A DNA stretch of 64,000 bases, taken from contig JBBFLF010000006.1 of assembly GCA_037481655.1 (NCBI GenBank), positions 62,001 to 126,000 of the forward strand. The letters run 5' to 3'. How positions within the stretch are numbered: position 1 is the first letter of the stretch; every line of letters starts with the position of its first letter. The DNA comes from Desulfobaccales bacterium. Lineage in GTDB: Bacteria > Desulfobacterota > Desulfobaccia > Desulfobaccales > 0-14-0-80-60-11. A program made the translations under genes and the position numbers. Below are positions 18,604 through 27,734 of this stretch, piece after piece. Below the pieces are notes generated by a model. The model saw only the letters and a list, made by a program, of their open reading frames with translations. It did no database searches and was not told where the DNA came from.

Positions 18604-20103
18604 ATGACCCCGGAGCAGGCCTATCAGCATCTGGTGGAGCATCATCGGGAGACCGCCTATCTGAGGGAGGCCCAGAAGCTCCTGTTTTGGGACCAGCGCA
18701 CCATGCTGCCCCCCAAGGGTCATGCCCACCGGGCCCGGCAGCTTGCCGCCCTGACCCGCTTCATCCATGCCCGGGACACTGACCCCCGGGTGGGCGAGTG
18801 GCTGGCGGCGGTGGAAGGGACCCCGCTGGTGGCGGATTCCCTTTCCCCCGCGGCGGTGAATGTCCGGGAGTGGCGGCGCCGCTACGAGCAGGCGGTGCGC
18901 ATCCCCCCGGAGCTGGCCACCGCCCTGGCCCAGGCCGCCTCGGAGGGCCAGACCGCCTGGGAACAGGCGAGGGCGAAAAACGACTGGCCGGGCTTTCAGC
19001 CATATCTGGAGCGCCTTTTGGGCCTCAAGCGGGAGCAGGCCGCGGCCCTGGGATATGACACCGAGCCCTATGACGCCCTGCTGGATTTATATGAGCCCGG
19101 GGAGCGGGCTCAGGCCCTGGCGCCCCTGTTTGAGGAGCTGGAGAGGGCTCTCAGGGAGCTGCTTCCCCGGGTGGCGGCGCCCTTCCGACGGGGGGACCAG
19201 GTGCTTAGGGGCACCTTTCCCCGGGAGCGCCAGGAGGCTCTGGCCCGGCAGGCCACCCAAGCCCTGGGCTATGACTTCGCCGCCGGCCGCCTGGACACCA
19301 CCGCCCACCCCTTCAGCATCAACCTGGGGCTGGGGGACGCCCGCATCACCACCCGCTACGATGAGCAGTATTTCGGCTCTGCCTTTTTTGCCGCCCTGCA
19401 CGAGGCGGGCCACGCCCTCTACAGCCAGGGCCTGCCGCCGGAGCATTGGGGCACCCCCCGGGGCGAGTCCGTCTCCCTGGGCATTCACGAATCCCAGTCC
19501 CGCCTGTGGGAGAACCTGGTGGGCCGCTCGCTCAGCTTTTGGCGATTCTTCCTGCCCCAGGTGCAGGCCGCCTTCCCGGAACTCAAAGGCGCGCGGCTGG
19601 AGGAGTTTTACGCCGCGGTGAACCAGGTGCGCCCTAGCCTCATCCGGGTGGAGGCCGATGAGCTCACCTATAATCTGCACATCATCTTCCGCTTCCATTT
19701 GGAGCGGGAACTAATCAACGGCGGGCTGGCCGTGGGGGACCTGCCCGGGGCCTGGAACGAGCAGGTGCGCCGCGGCCTGGACCTTGAGGTGCCCGACGAC
19801 GCCCGAGGAGTGCTTCAGGACGTGCATTGGTCCGGCGGGCACTTCGGCTACTTCCCCACCTACACTTTGGGGAATCTCTACGCCGCCCAGTTTTTTGCCA
19901 AAGCCCAGGAGGAGCTGGGAGACCTGCCAGGGGCCTTTGCCCGGGGGGATTTTCCGCCGTTGCTCACCTGGCTGCGGGAAAAGATCCACAGCCAGGGTTC
20001 CACTTTCTGGCCCCGGAACCTGGTGCGGCAAGTGACCGGCGAAGATCTGAGCCCCCGGTATTTCCTAAGGTATGTGGAGGATAAATTCACCCGGGAGCCT
20101 TGA
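18604..20103 (+). CDS. Carboxypeptidase Taq (M32 metallopeptidase)
   Basis: The protein is 499 aa, the normal M32 length. It contains the zinc-binding HEAGH followed by the glutamate ligand in [15 protein letters not shown], and the family's HPFS, DxRITTRY and [10 protein letters not shown] motifs. It is a cytoplasmic metallocarboxypeptidase with broad specificity, releasing C-terminal residues from peptides. GGAGAGGTGAATC precedes ATG 18604. It ends seven bases from the convergent PrmA-like gene. Confidence 0.92.
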   Translation: MTPEQAYQHLVEHHRETAYLREAQKLLFWDQRTMLPPKGHAHRARQLAALTRFIHARDTDPRVGEWLAAVEGTPLVADSLSPAAVNVREWRRRYEQAVRIPPELATALAQAASEGQTAWEQARAKNDWPGFQPYLERLLGLKREQAAALGYDTEPYDALLDLYEPGERAQALAPLFEELERALRELLPRVAAPFRRGDQVLRGTFPRERQEALARQATQALGYDFAAGRLDTTAHPFSINLGLGDARITTRYDEQYFGSAFFAALHEAGHALYSQGLPPEHWGTPRGESVSLGIHESQSRLWENLVGRSLSFWRFFLPQVQAAFPELKGARLEEFYAAVNQVRPSLIRVEADELTYNLHIIFRFHLERELINGGLAVGDLPGAWNEQVRRGLDLEVPDDARGVLQDVHWSGGHFGYFPTYTLGNLYAAQFFAKAQEELGDLPGAFARGDFPPLLTWLREKIHSQGSTFWPRNLVRQVTGEDLSPRYFLRYVEDKFTREP

Positions 20104-20111
20104 CAAGGCTC
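20095..20111. terminator. Small inverted repeat across two convergent stop codons
   Basis: GAGCCTT (20095-20101), GAC, AAGGCTC (20105-20111) form a seven-base-pair hairpin that includes the stop codons of both convergent genes. There is no T-run on either side, so a role in termination is only a suggestion. Confidence 0.3.
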
Positions 20112-20766
20112 AGCCCGCGGCCGGCGCCAGCAGCCCGGCCACCCAGACAAAGCTCACCTCCGAGGGCAGGCCGGGAGGGGTAAACCCCCGGGTGCGGCGC
20201 TCATCAAGCCGCCAGCCGGCCGCGGCATAGGCGGCCCAGAGCTTAGCCTCGTCGGGCTCCCTCAGACCGGCCAGGAGAAGACGGCCCCGGGGAGCGGTAA
20301 GGCGCAGGAGCTCGGAGACCTTGGCCCGGTGGACCTCGGGGTGGAGGTTGGCCGCCACCAGCTCAAAGGGGCCTTTCAGGCACTCGGTGGAGCCGTGGAT
20401 GACATGCAGGCGGGAGGCCAAGCCGTTGGCCAGGGCGTTTTGCCGGGTGGCCCGCACCGCCGCCGGGGCGATGTCCACCCCCACCACTTTGGACACCCCC
20501 AGGGCCGCGGCGGCCAGTGCCAGGACCCCGCTGCCGCAGCCCACGTCCAGGAAGCTGTGGACCGGTCCGGCGGCCAAGGCGACGCTGAGCAGCTCCAGGC
20601 ACAGGCGGGTGGCGGGATGGCTGGGGGGAAAGGCGCCCTCCGGGTTGATCAGGAGCACCCGCTCTCCTTCCGGGGTGCCCGCCGGCCGCCGGGTTCTCAG
20701 GCTCAGCCCGGGCCTGAGGTAGTAGCACCAGCCGGCAGCGGGGTCCGCCGCGGGGTTTGCACACAT
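20110..20766 (-). CDS. PrmA-like class I SAM-dependent methyltransferase
   Basis: The protein is 218 aa with motif I FLDVGCGSGVLALAAAALG, VVGVDIAP and ANLHPEV, where L11 methyltransferases usually have ANI. It is shorter than PrmA (about 300 aa) and lacks its N-terminal substrate-recognition domain, although AFPPSHPATRLCLELL matches the PrmA FGTGxHxTT region loosely. It may methylate a ribosomal or other protein. The name prmA is not assigned because of the missing domain. Confidence 0.65.
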   Translation of the reverse strand: MCANPAADPAAGWCYYLRPGLSLRTRRPAGTPEGERVLLINPEGAFPPSHPATRLCLELLSVALAAGPVHSFLDVGCGSGVLALAAAALGVSKVVGVDIAPAAVRATRQNALANGLASRLHVIHGSTECLKGPFELVAANLHPEVHRAKVSELLRLTAPRGRLLLAGLREPDEAKLWAAYAAAGWRLDERRTRGFTPPGLPSEVSFVWVAGLLAPAAG

Positions 20767-20821
20767 AAGAACAGGTGAAACGAGGAAGAATTTCCGGCTC
20801 TTGTCTGCAAGTTAACCTTGG

Positions 20822-20840
20822 TCTTGTCCGAATGACAAGA
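20822..20840. promoter_or_regulatory. Inverted repeat between divergent genes
   Basis: TCTTGTC (20822-20828), CGAAT, GACAAGA (20834-20840) is a perfect seven-base inverted repeat between the divergent PrmA-like and L,D-transpeptidase genes; a further TCTTGTC half-site lies just upstream. It could be a repressor site or a hairpin in the leader. Nothing further supports either reading. Confidence 0.35.
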
Positions 20841-20885
20841 GATGAGAAGCAAAAGAGTCCTTTCTCATGAGCCTGCGGTGACCTG

Positions 20886-21368
20886 ATGCTGACCGGAACC
20901 CGTCTGGAGGCCAAGAAATTGTTGTTCATGGCGATCCTGTGGCTGATTCCCCTGCTTATCCCGGGGGCAGCCGCCGCCGAGCCCGAGCTCCCCGCCGGCA
21001 AGGTCATCTGGATCGACCAGACCAGGCAGGTGGGCCGGGCTTATGAAGACGGCAAAAAGATCATGGAATTTCCCGTGCTCACCGGCGATGACGAAACCAC
21101 CACACCTCCGGGGGTCTACCGGGTGCGCCAGAAGGTGGAAGATTACTTTTCCCGCAAATATCAGGTGCCCATGCCCTACTCCCTCTTTTTTGACCTGAAG
21201 CACCGCCGGGCCATCCACGAGGGCGAGGTGCCGCCGGCTCCCCAGCGCCGGGAATATGCCACCCACGGCTGCGTGCACGTGGAATCCCCCTATATCGAGC
21301 GTCTCTTTGACTGGGCCGAGGAAGGCACCACCCTGGTCATCATCACCGGCTGGCGCACCGAGGAGTAA
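20886..21368 (+). CDS. L,D-transpeptidase (YkuD domain), exported
   Basis: The protein is 160 aa. Residues 10-31 form a hydrophobic signal or anchor (LLFMAILWLIPLLIPGAAAA). A compact YkuD domain follows, with TPPGVYRV and the active-site segment ATHGCVHVE (consensus SHGCxR; the usual Arg is His here). L,D-transpeptidases form 3-3 cross-links in peptidoglycan or attach proteins to it, in the periplasm. The chain is short, near the minimal size of the domain. Confidence 0.75.
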   Translation: MLTGTRLEAKKLLFMAILWLIPLLIPGAAAAEPELPAGKVIWIDQTRQVGRAYEDGKKIMEFPVLTGDDETTTPPGVYRVRQKVEDYFSRKYQVPMPYSLFFDLKHRRAIHEGEVPPAPQRREYATHGCVHVESPYIERLFDWAEEGTTLVIITGWRTEE

Positions 21369-21483
21369 GGCGGATGGCGCACCGTTCCCAAGCCCCCTGG
21401 CCGATACCCGCGCCACCGGAAAAAAAGCATCTTTTACCGGCAGAAACTGATAAAATGAAGCATTACAGGCTGTGAAAGGAAGC

Positions 21484-22584
21484 ATGATCACATTACCCAC
21501 AGTAGAGGTCAAAGGCGCCGCGCGGGGAGTCATCTTTATCCAGGGAGGGATGGGCATCGGCATCTCCCTGGCACCCCTGGCCAAGGCGGTGGCCCGGCGG
21601 GGCGGCATCGGCACCATCTCCAGCGCGGCATTGCATACCCTGGTGAGCAAACGCATCGGCCGGCGGGTGGACGCCCGGGAGGCCGCGGCCATCGAGGTGG
21701 CGGAAGCCAAAAGCGAAGGCGGCTTCATCGCCATCAACATCATGGTGGCCCTTCACAAAACCTTCTTCAAATCCATCCTGGGGGCCATTGACGGCGGGGT
21801 GAACGCCCTCATCCTGGGCGCCGGCCTCCCCACCACCCTGCCCGACGAAGTCAAGACCGCGCCGGTGGCCCTCATCCCCATCGTCTCCTCGGTCAAGGCC
21901 CTGAAGATCATCCACAAACGCTGGCTGGAGCGCTACCAGCGCCCCCCCGACGCCGTGGTCCTGGAGGGGCCCATGGCCGGCGGACACTTGGGCTTCACTC
22001 TGGCGGACTTGCAGAAAAAGGAATTCCAACTGGAGAACCTCTTCCCGCCCATCAAGGAATTCGCCCAGAAAAACGGGGATTATCCGGTCATCGTGGCCGG
22101 CGGCATCTACTACCGGGAAGATATTGTGCGCTGGGTCAATGACATGGGCGCCGATGGGGTGCAGATGGGCACCCGCTTCGCCGCCACGGTGGAGAGCGGC
22201 GCCAGCGAGGAGTTTAAGCGAGCCATCATCAACTGCCGCCCCCAGGACATCATTGTCAGCGACAAACCCGGCTCGCCCTGCGGCCTGCCCTTCCGGCTGC
22301 TTAAGACCTCCCCCGGCTATCAGCTGGCCCTCAAAAAGGCCCGCCCTCCTAAGTGCAACCGGGGCTATGTGCTCAAAAAGGACGCGGAAGGCAACTTCAC
22401 CGTCTGCTCCGCCAAGGATTCCTGCGAAGACTTCTGCATCTGCAACGTGCTTTTGAGCGCCCACGGCTACACCGATGAGGAGGCCCCCATCTTCACTGTG
22501 GGCCAGCGGGCCTATCTGGTGGACCGCATCCTCACGGTGGACGAGCTCATGGACGAGCTCCTGGGCGTGACACCGACCCAGTAA
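21484..22584 (+). CDS. Nitronate monooxygenase-like FMN protein (NMO/NPD family)
   Basis: The protein is 366 aa from ATG 21484, with AAAGGA nine bases upstream; a GTG at 21472 is less well placed. It has IFIQGGMGIGIS (FMN site), LEGPMAGGHLGFT with the catalytic-type His, and VIVAGGIYYREDI...GADGVQMGTRF for the phosphate site. A C-terminal extension carries five cysteines (CNRGY, CSAKDSCEDFCICN), not usual for class I enzymes, and may bind a metal or cluster. In anaerobes such proteins may act as dehydrogenases or enoyl reductases rather than monooxygenases. Confidence 0.75.
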   Translation: MITLPTVEVKGAARGVIFIQGGMGIGISLAPLAKAVARRGGIGTISSAALHTLVSKRIGRRVDAREAAAIEVAEAKSEGGFIAINIMVALHKTFFKSILGAIDGGVNALILGAGLPTTLPDEVKTAPVALIPIVSSVKALKIIHKRWLERYQRPPDAVVLEGPMAGGHLGFTLADLQKKEFQLENLFPPIKEFAQKNGDYPVIVAGGIYYREDIVRWVNDMGADGVQMGTRFAATVESGASEEFKRAIINCRPQDIIVSDKPGSPCGLPFRLLKTSPGYQLALKKARPPKCNRGYVLKKDAEGNFTVCSAKDSCEDFCICNVLLSAHGYTDEEAPIFTVGQRAYLVDRILTVDELMDELLGVTPTQ

Positions 22585-22725
22585 TGGTTTGTGGGAGAGG
22601 GGCCAGGGGGTCATGGTCCCCTGCCCCCCTCCCCTGCCCTCTCCCCCAACCCCATAAGGAGGCCGGAGAAGTCTGGTGGGAGGACCGGAGGCCTGTAATG
22701 CCCCGGCCCTCCCCTCGGTCTGCAG
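22585..22725. repeat. Dispersed GC-rich hairpin repeat, copy E
   Basis: Between two convergent genes. Hairpin one (GGGAGAGGGGCCAGGGGGTC...GTCCCCTGCCCCCCTCCC) is followed by a CTCTCCCCCAACCCCATAAGG module and a degenerate third module ending CCCGGCCCTCCCCTC. Same + strand order as copy F. It begins right after the TAA of the upstream gene. Confidence 0.65.
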
Positions 22726-22727
22726 GC

Positions 22728-23753
22728 TCACTTGCCGAAGGCGCAGCGGGGGTAGCTGCACTCCGGGCAATGGCGGCACAGACCCCCGTGGCCCATGAGG
22801 GCCAGCTCCCTCCTCCCCACCCGCTCCCCGGCCAGGACCCGGGGAAGCACCAGGTCCAGCACCGTCACCGGGTGGTGCAAAGCGCAGGCCGGCACCCCCA
22901 ACACCGGCACCTCCCCGATATAGGCGCAGAGAAACATGGCCCCGGGCAGCACTGCGGCGCCGTAGTGGATCTCGCCGGCGCCGGCCTCCCGGATCCCCTG
23001 CCGGGTGACGTCGTCCGGGTCCACGCTCATGCCGCCGGTCACCAGAATCAGGGTGCAGCCGGCCTCCAGATGCGCCCGGATGGCCCCGGCGATGAGCCGG
23101 GCGTCATCCGGCGCGAAGCTGACGCCGCCGGACTTCACCCCCAGGCGGGCCAGCTTGCCCTCCAGGATGGGGGCGAAGCGGTCGGGAATGAGGCCGTGAA
23201 AGACCTCGTTGCCGGTGATGACGATGCCCGCCTTGGCGGCCTGAAGAGGCAGGACCCGCAGCACCGCGCCGTGCTGGCGGGCAATGGCCGCGGCCCGCTC
23301 GATGACTGCCCGCTTCATGATGAGGGGGATGGCCCGGGTGCCGGCCACCAGGTCCCCCTGCTGCACCAGGGTGTGGCTGTGGAGGGTGGCGCACATCACC
23401 TCCTCCACCATATTGAAGGCCGCCAGGGCCGGCACATCCACCACCAGCAGGCCGTCCCGCCCGGCGTAGAGGTTGATGCGCCCCTCTTTGGGGTGGTTCT
23501 GCCACACCACCCCCTCCCCCGCCAGAGCCTCAGCCAGGATAGCGGCGGCCTCGTTTTCGTGGATTTCGTCCTCCTCCAGGTCGATGACGTAGAGGTGGTT
23601 TTTCCCCAGGCGCTGCAAGCGGCAGAGGTCCGCCTCGCATACCAGGTGACCCTTGGTGAAGGCCGGGCCTTTGAATTCCCCGGGCCTGATTTCGGTGATG
23701 TCGTGGGCCAGGCGGGTGCCCACGGCCTCAGACAAGGGAATCTTCTTGATCAT
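22728..23753 (-). CDS. Molybdopterin-binding (MoeA/MogA-type) domain protein with Cys-rich tail
   Basis: The protein is 341 aa. The C-terminal half has the MoCF_biosynth fold: GIVITGNEVFHG, LILVTGGMSVDPDDV and VLGVPACALHHP. The N-terminal half (MIKKIPLSEAVGTRLAHDIT) is typical of stand-alone MoeA-like proteins in anaerobes. The last 16 residues, CRHCPECSYPRCAFGK, add four cysteines that could hold an iron-sulfur cluster or zinc. Its start overlaps fmdE by 26 bases, and the genes upstream encode a molybdo- or tungsto-enzyme, so a role in cofactor delivery or sensing for that enzyme is likely. Confidence 0.75.
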   Translation of the reverse strand: MIKKIPLSEAVGTRLAHDITEIRPGEFKGPAFTKGHLVCEADLCRLQRLGKNHLYVIDLEEDEIHENEAAAILAEALAGEGVVWQNHPKEGRINLYAGRDGLLVVDVPALAAFNMVEEVMCATLHSHTLVQQGDLVAGTRAIPLIMKRAVIERAAAIARQHGAVLRVLPLQAAKAGIVITGNEVFHGLIPDRFAPILEGKLARLGVKSGGVSFAPDDARLIAGAIRAHLEAGCTLILVTGGMSVDPDDVTRQGIREAGAGEIHYGAAVLPGAMFLCAYIGEVPVLGVPACALHHPVTVLDLVLPRVLAGERVGRRELALMGHGGLCRHCPECSYPRCAFGK

Positions 23754-24450
23754 GGTCGTCCTCAGGGGCTGAGGTCAGCCGGGGAGGATTGAGGTTCTCC
23801 GGGAAAGACAAGGGCTCGGGGGTGGGGACCCAGTTCATTTCCGGCCAGGCAATCTCCCGGGGCCGGCTGAAATAGGCGTCGCCGGCGCAGGGCCGGCAAA
23901 GCACCCGGCCGTGGCGCCGCACTTCCCGGCCGTCCCGCACCACCTGGCCGCAGGCCTGGCAGGTGGCCTTGGCCCGGGTGGGGCCCGGGAGGTCCACCGC
24001 CCTCAATTCCACTTCCACCTCCTGCACCCGGAAAAGCACGCTGTCGGGCATGCGCCGGTAGGCGACGAGCTGCCGGCGCACCTTGTCGGTCTCCTCGGGG
24101 GCATACAGGGCCGCCAGCTCCCGGGATTCCTCCGTGGAGAGGATGCGGTAGGCCCGGCCGGTCCTGAGATGCACGAAGGTGGCGGCCATGATGCCGTAGT
24201 CCGCAAACTTGAGGGAGCGCCGACCCAGCCTGACGCCGGTGACGTAGGCCACCGCATCCCCGGCGCAGCGGTCCATCTCCACAAAGACGATGAGGTCCTT
24301 CAGTTGGGCCAGGTTGGGGGGCACCGCCATGCCCTGCAGGCGCAGGCCCAGGATGGCCAAGCGCACCCCCACCACCTGCCCGGGGCAGAGATGCCCGTGG
24401 GCCGCGGCCGAGGCCGTGAGGAGCTCGTCAAAGGTCATAGCTTTTTCCAC
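23728..24450 (-). CDS. FmdE family protein with C-terminal zinc ribbon
   Basis: The protein is 240 aa. The N-terminal domain has the FmdE signature AHGHLCPGQVVGVRLA and DRCAGDAVAYVTG. The C-terminal part has CQACGQVVRDGREVRRHGRVLCRPC, a four-Cys zinc ribbon. FmdE was named from the molybdenum formylmethanofuran dehydrogenase operon; in bacteria it often accompanies molybdoenzymes, but its biochemical task is unsettled. The start is a GTG at 24450; ATG 24438 is the alternative. Last-but-one gene of the (-) operon. Confidence 0.8.
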   Translation of the reverse strand: MEKAMTFDELLTASAAAHGHLCPGQVVGVRLAILGLRLQGMAVPPNLAQLKDLIVFVEMDRCAGDAVAYVTGVRLGRRSLKFADYGIMAATFVHLRTGRAYRILSTEESRELAALYAPEETDKVRRQLVAYRRMPDSVLFRVQEVEVELRAVDLPGPTRAKATCQACGQVVRDGREVRRHGRVLCRPCAGDAYFSRPREIAWPEMNWVPTPEPLSFPENLNPPRLTSAPEDDHDQEDSLV

Positions 24451-24509
24451 GCGGAACAGGGCCTGGGAACCCCGGTCCTCCTGCGACCATCACTCACCGC
24501 GGGATGACT

Positions 24510-27500
24510 TTACACCTTCACCAGCTTCACCTGGCTCTGATAAAAGACGGCGCTGCCGCCCACCGGGTCCACCAGGCCGGTGTTTTTCAGGACCGGGTCC
24601 ACCCGCATGGCGGCGTTGGCGTGGATGCCCGTGGCCCGCCGGGGGTCACCCTTGATGCGCACCCCGTCGATGAGCACCGGCTCGGCGCCGTAGGCCCAAT
24701 GGCCGTGGCCCAGGGTAAAGCCGATGACCCCGGGCCGGATGCCCTCGTGGATCTTGATCTTGCCGATCATGGGCTTCTTCCAGCCGTGGCCCAGGTCCCA
24801 GACCCCGTCCTCGTTGGTTGGGGAGACCACCATCACCCGGTCTCCGGGTTTGAGGCCCAGGCGCCGGGTGTCTGTCGGGGAGATGTCGATGAAGTTCTCC
24901 GGATACACCGCCTGTAGCCAGTAATTCCCGGGAGTGCGGGATTTGGTGTGGGCGATGTGCCGGTAGGTGATGAGGGTGAGGTCATAGCCCTGGGCCTCGT
25001 CCGTGAGCTTGCGGCCCAGACAGTCATGGGGCCCCTCGATATAGGCCACGGTGGGCACATAGGGCTTGCCGGTCATGGAGTTTTTGGTGCTGGCCAGCTT
25101 GTCGAAGTAAATGCCCACCATCTTGCCGTATTTGTTGGCCAGCTGGCCGTCCTTGTAGGCCTTCTGATACTCCTGGAAGCGGCCGCCCCGGTTAAGCACA
25201 TAGACCACCCGGGGCCAGAGCTCGGGCCCCACCGCCTTTTGCCAGCGCTCATAGTCATAGACCGTGGGCGGCAGGTGGCGCCGGGCCTCCTTGAAGATGC
25301 GCAGCTCCTCGGCGTCTGCCGCCGGCACCATTTCCGAGCCGTCCGCCTTGTCGCCAAAGGCGATGTTGGCCACCATACGCAGGTACATATCCTCGTCCCG
25401 CTTCAGGTGCAGACCCGGCCCGAAGGCGTCCTGGCCGAAGCCGGGGAGCTTGAGTTTCTCCGCCAGGCCCAGGACCAGGGCCTCCAGGGACAGGGGCATC
25501 TTCTCCCCGAAGACCGTCACCGTGTCCGTGAGGGGCGCCGAGACCGGCTGGCGGAAAGGCGCCACCTTGGGGGTGACGGAGGGGTGGGAGCCGGAGAACT
25601 CCCAGCGCTCCAGAAAGGTGAGGTCCGGGAAGATGTAGTCGGCGTACATGCTGGTCTCGCCGATGACGATGTCCGAGGCGAAGATCAGGGGGATCTTCTT
25701 GGGATCCATCAGGATCTCCACGTGCTTGTGCCCCGCGGGGAGGGCATAGACCGGGGAGCCCATATAAAGGAACAGGGCTTTGATCTGATAGGGGTACATG
25801 TCCCCGGCGCTGGGGATGATCTCCTGATAGATGTCGCTGGCGAAGGGATACCACACCCGCTTGGCCGGAAAGCCGCTAAAGAGGGTGGTCTTGTCATAGG
25901 CCGTCTCGTGCCGGATGATGGAGATGCCCCAGGGTTTCAGTTTGCCCTTCTGTTTGGTGAGGTTGAAAGGCTTGCCTTCCTTGTCGCCGTCCAGGTTGTA
26001 GGTGGTGGCCTTGGCCAGACCGCCCATCCAGTCGTGGTTGCCGATGAGGGTGTTTAAGGTCATGTAGATGAGGACATTGTAAAAGCCCGAGGTGTTCTGG
26101 GAGACGCCCCGGTGGATGTCCGCCACCGCCTTTTTGCCGTGACTGGTGAATTCCCGGGCCAGATCCTCCAGGTCGCTGGCCCGGACCCCGGCCAGCTCGG
26201 CCCATTCACTGAGCTTTCGGGCGCTCACCGTGTCCTTGAGGATCTGAAAGACGCTCTTCACTTTGAGGCCGCTGCCCGGCACCTCGGTGTCCACCAACAG
26301 CTCGCCCTCCACCGGCTCGGTCTCGCTGTCGGGGTCAAAGGGGATGAATTTGCCGTCCTTGAAGGCCACGAAGGGGTCGAAGTCCCACTCGCCACCGTCC
26401 TTTTTGGGCCGCTTCTGGGGCGGCAGGCCCAGATCGGAGCCCCGGAGGAAGGTGGTGGGCTGGCCGTCTTTCAGCTTCACCAGCCAGGCGGTCTGGGTCC
26501 AGGTGGGCTCGTGGTCGGCCAGGGCCGCAGCCTTGTTGGCATTGGCCAGGTAACGGGCGTCGTAGCGCTGGTTGTCGATGATCCAGCGCATCATCCCCAG
26601 GCCCACCGCGGCCACCCCGTTGGGCCTGACCGGCAGCCACTTCCAGGCCCGGGAGGCGGCCTTGTTGCAGCGGGGGTCCACCACCGCGATCTTCAGGCGG
26701 CCGTCAATCAGGCCGTTGGTGATCTTCACCGAGCGCAAGGGCGGCCCATAGTTGCCCTCATAGAGGTTGGCGCCCACAAAGAGGATGAACTCGGCGTTGC
26801 CGGTGTCCGCCTGCCAGTAGAATTTGCTGCCGCCGGTGAACTTGCCTTCCACAAACTGGTCGCTCATGGCCTTGCAGGTGAAGTACAGGGAGCCCTGGCA
26901 CACCGTGGTGTGGCCGTGAGTGTTCACCGAACCCATGGCGCTTCCCACCAGGCGCTTCAGGAGCTCGCTGCGCCCGGCCTTGAGGCGCCCCCACTGCAGG
27001 CAGAACTGGTTGTTTTTGGGGCCCAGGTCCGGGTGATCCGGGTCAATGAGGTATGTGAGATTGTCCTTGTGCTTCTCTTTGAAGGCCGCCAGATCCATCT
27101 TTTTGGCCGTCACCAGCCCGGCGTCGGCGGCCAGCTCGGCGGCGATTTTGGGATCCCTGAGCACCAGGATGTCCTTCAAGCCCTCCACCTGGCCTTCGCC
27201 GAAGAGGTTCCCCCCTTCCACAATCTCGGTGATGGCCTGCTCAAAGGAGATGGTCTGCCATTTGTTTTCGCCCCGCTTGCCGGCCCGCTTCAGGACCTTC
27301 ACCAGCCGGTACGGGTCATAGAGGGCCTGGAGGCCCGCCTGCCCCTTGGGGCAGATGGCCCCCTCCACCGTGGCCGCCTGGGCAATGGGCGTGTGGTAGG
27401 GGAGCTGGGGGGTCAGGGTCCAGGGACTGTAAGGATTGCCGTCGATCTTGGCCACCAGGCCGTCCACCAGCTTCACCTTGATGCCGCAGTTGGTGTTGCA

Positions 27501-27734
27501 CTGCTGGCAGACGGAGTAGATCTGGTTTTCCGGGCGGTGGTGCACGTAGGCGTCCCCCACGTCAAAGACGGGGGAGCGCTCCTCCGCCGCCCAGCCCAAG
27601 CGGGGCAGGCAGCTCACGGCCGCCACCGACCCCCCCAGCAGCGCCGAGCACTTGAGAAAGTCCCGGCGGTCCAAGGGCTGGTTGATCATCTCCAGGAACT
27701 CACCCTCCGGGGCTGCAAACTCAGGCTTCGACAT
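24510..27734 (-). CDS. TtrA-like molybdopterin oxidoreductase catalytic subunit, Tat-exported
   Basis: The protein is 1074 aa. A Tat motif RRDFLK lies at 23-28 with a hydrophobic stretch to about 50. A [4Fe-4S] site follows at C76/C79/C83/C128, and then a DMSO-reductase-family catalytic domain. HGHTTVCQGS (C279) is the candidate Mo/W ligand. The size and the gene order B-C-A match tetrathionate reductase (TtrBCA) better than polysulfide or thiosulfate reductases of about 750 aa; arsenate or selenate reductase cannot be excluded. It would act on the outer face of the membrane. It overlaps the NrfD-like gene by 14 bases. No ttrRS regulator genes are present nearby. Confidence 0.75.
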   Translation of the reverse strand: MSKPEFAAPEGEFLEMINQPLDRRDFLKCSALLGGSVAAVSCLPRLGWAAEERSPVFDVGDAYVHHRPENQIYSVCQQCNTNCGIKVKLVDGLVAKIDGNPYSPWTLTPQLPYHTPIAQAATVEGAICPKGQAGLQALYDPYRLVKVLKRAGKRGENKWQTISFEQAITEIVEGGNLFGEGQVEGLKDILVLRDPKIAAELAADAGLVTAKKMDLAAFKEKHKDNLTYLIDPDHPDLGPKNNQFCLQWGRLKAGRSELLKRLVGSAMGSVNTHGHTTVCQGSLYFTCKAMSDQFVEGKFTGGSKFYWQADTGNAEFILFVGANLYEGNYGPPLRSVKITNGLIDGRLKIAVVDPRCNKAASRAWKWLPVRPNGVAAVGLGMMRWIIDNQRYDARYLANANKAAALADHEPTWTQTAWLVKLKDGQPTTFLRGSDLGLPPQKRPKKDGGEWDFDPFVAFKDGKFIPFDPDSETEPVEGELLVDTEVPGSGLKVKSVFQILKDTVSARKLSEWAELAGVRASDLEDLAREFTSHGKKAVADIHRGVSQNTSGFYNVLIYMTLNTLIGNHDWMGGLAKATTYNLDGDKEGKPFNLTKQKGKLKPWGISIIRHETAYDKTTLFSGFPAKRVWYPFASDIYQEIIPSAGDMYPYQIKALFLYMGSPVYALPAGHKHVEILMDPKKIPLIFASDIVIGETSMYADYIFPDLTFLERWEFSGSHPSVTPKVAPFRQPVSAPLTDTVTVFGEKMPLSLEALVLGLAEKLKLPGFGQDAFGPGLHLKRDEDMYLRMVANIAFGDKADGSEMVPAADAEELRIFKEARRHLPPTVYDYERWQKAVGPELWPRVVYVLNRGGRFQEYQKAYKDGQLANKYGKMVGIYFDKLASTKNSMTGKPYVPTVAYIEGPHDCLGRKLTDEAQGYDLTLITYRHIAHTKSRTPGNYWLQAVYPENFIDISPTDTRRLGLKPGDRVMVVSPTNEDGVWDLGHGWKKPMIGKIKIHEGIRPGVIGFTLGHGHWAYGAEPVLIDGVRIKGDPRRATGIHANAAMRVDPVLKNTGLVDPVGGSAVFYQSQVKLVKV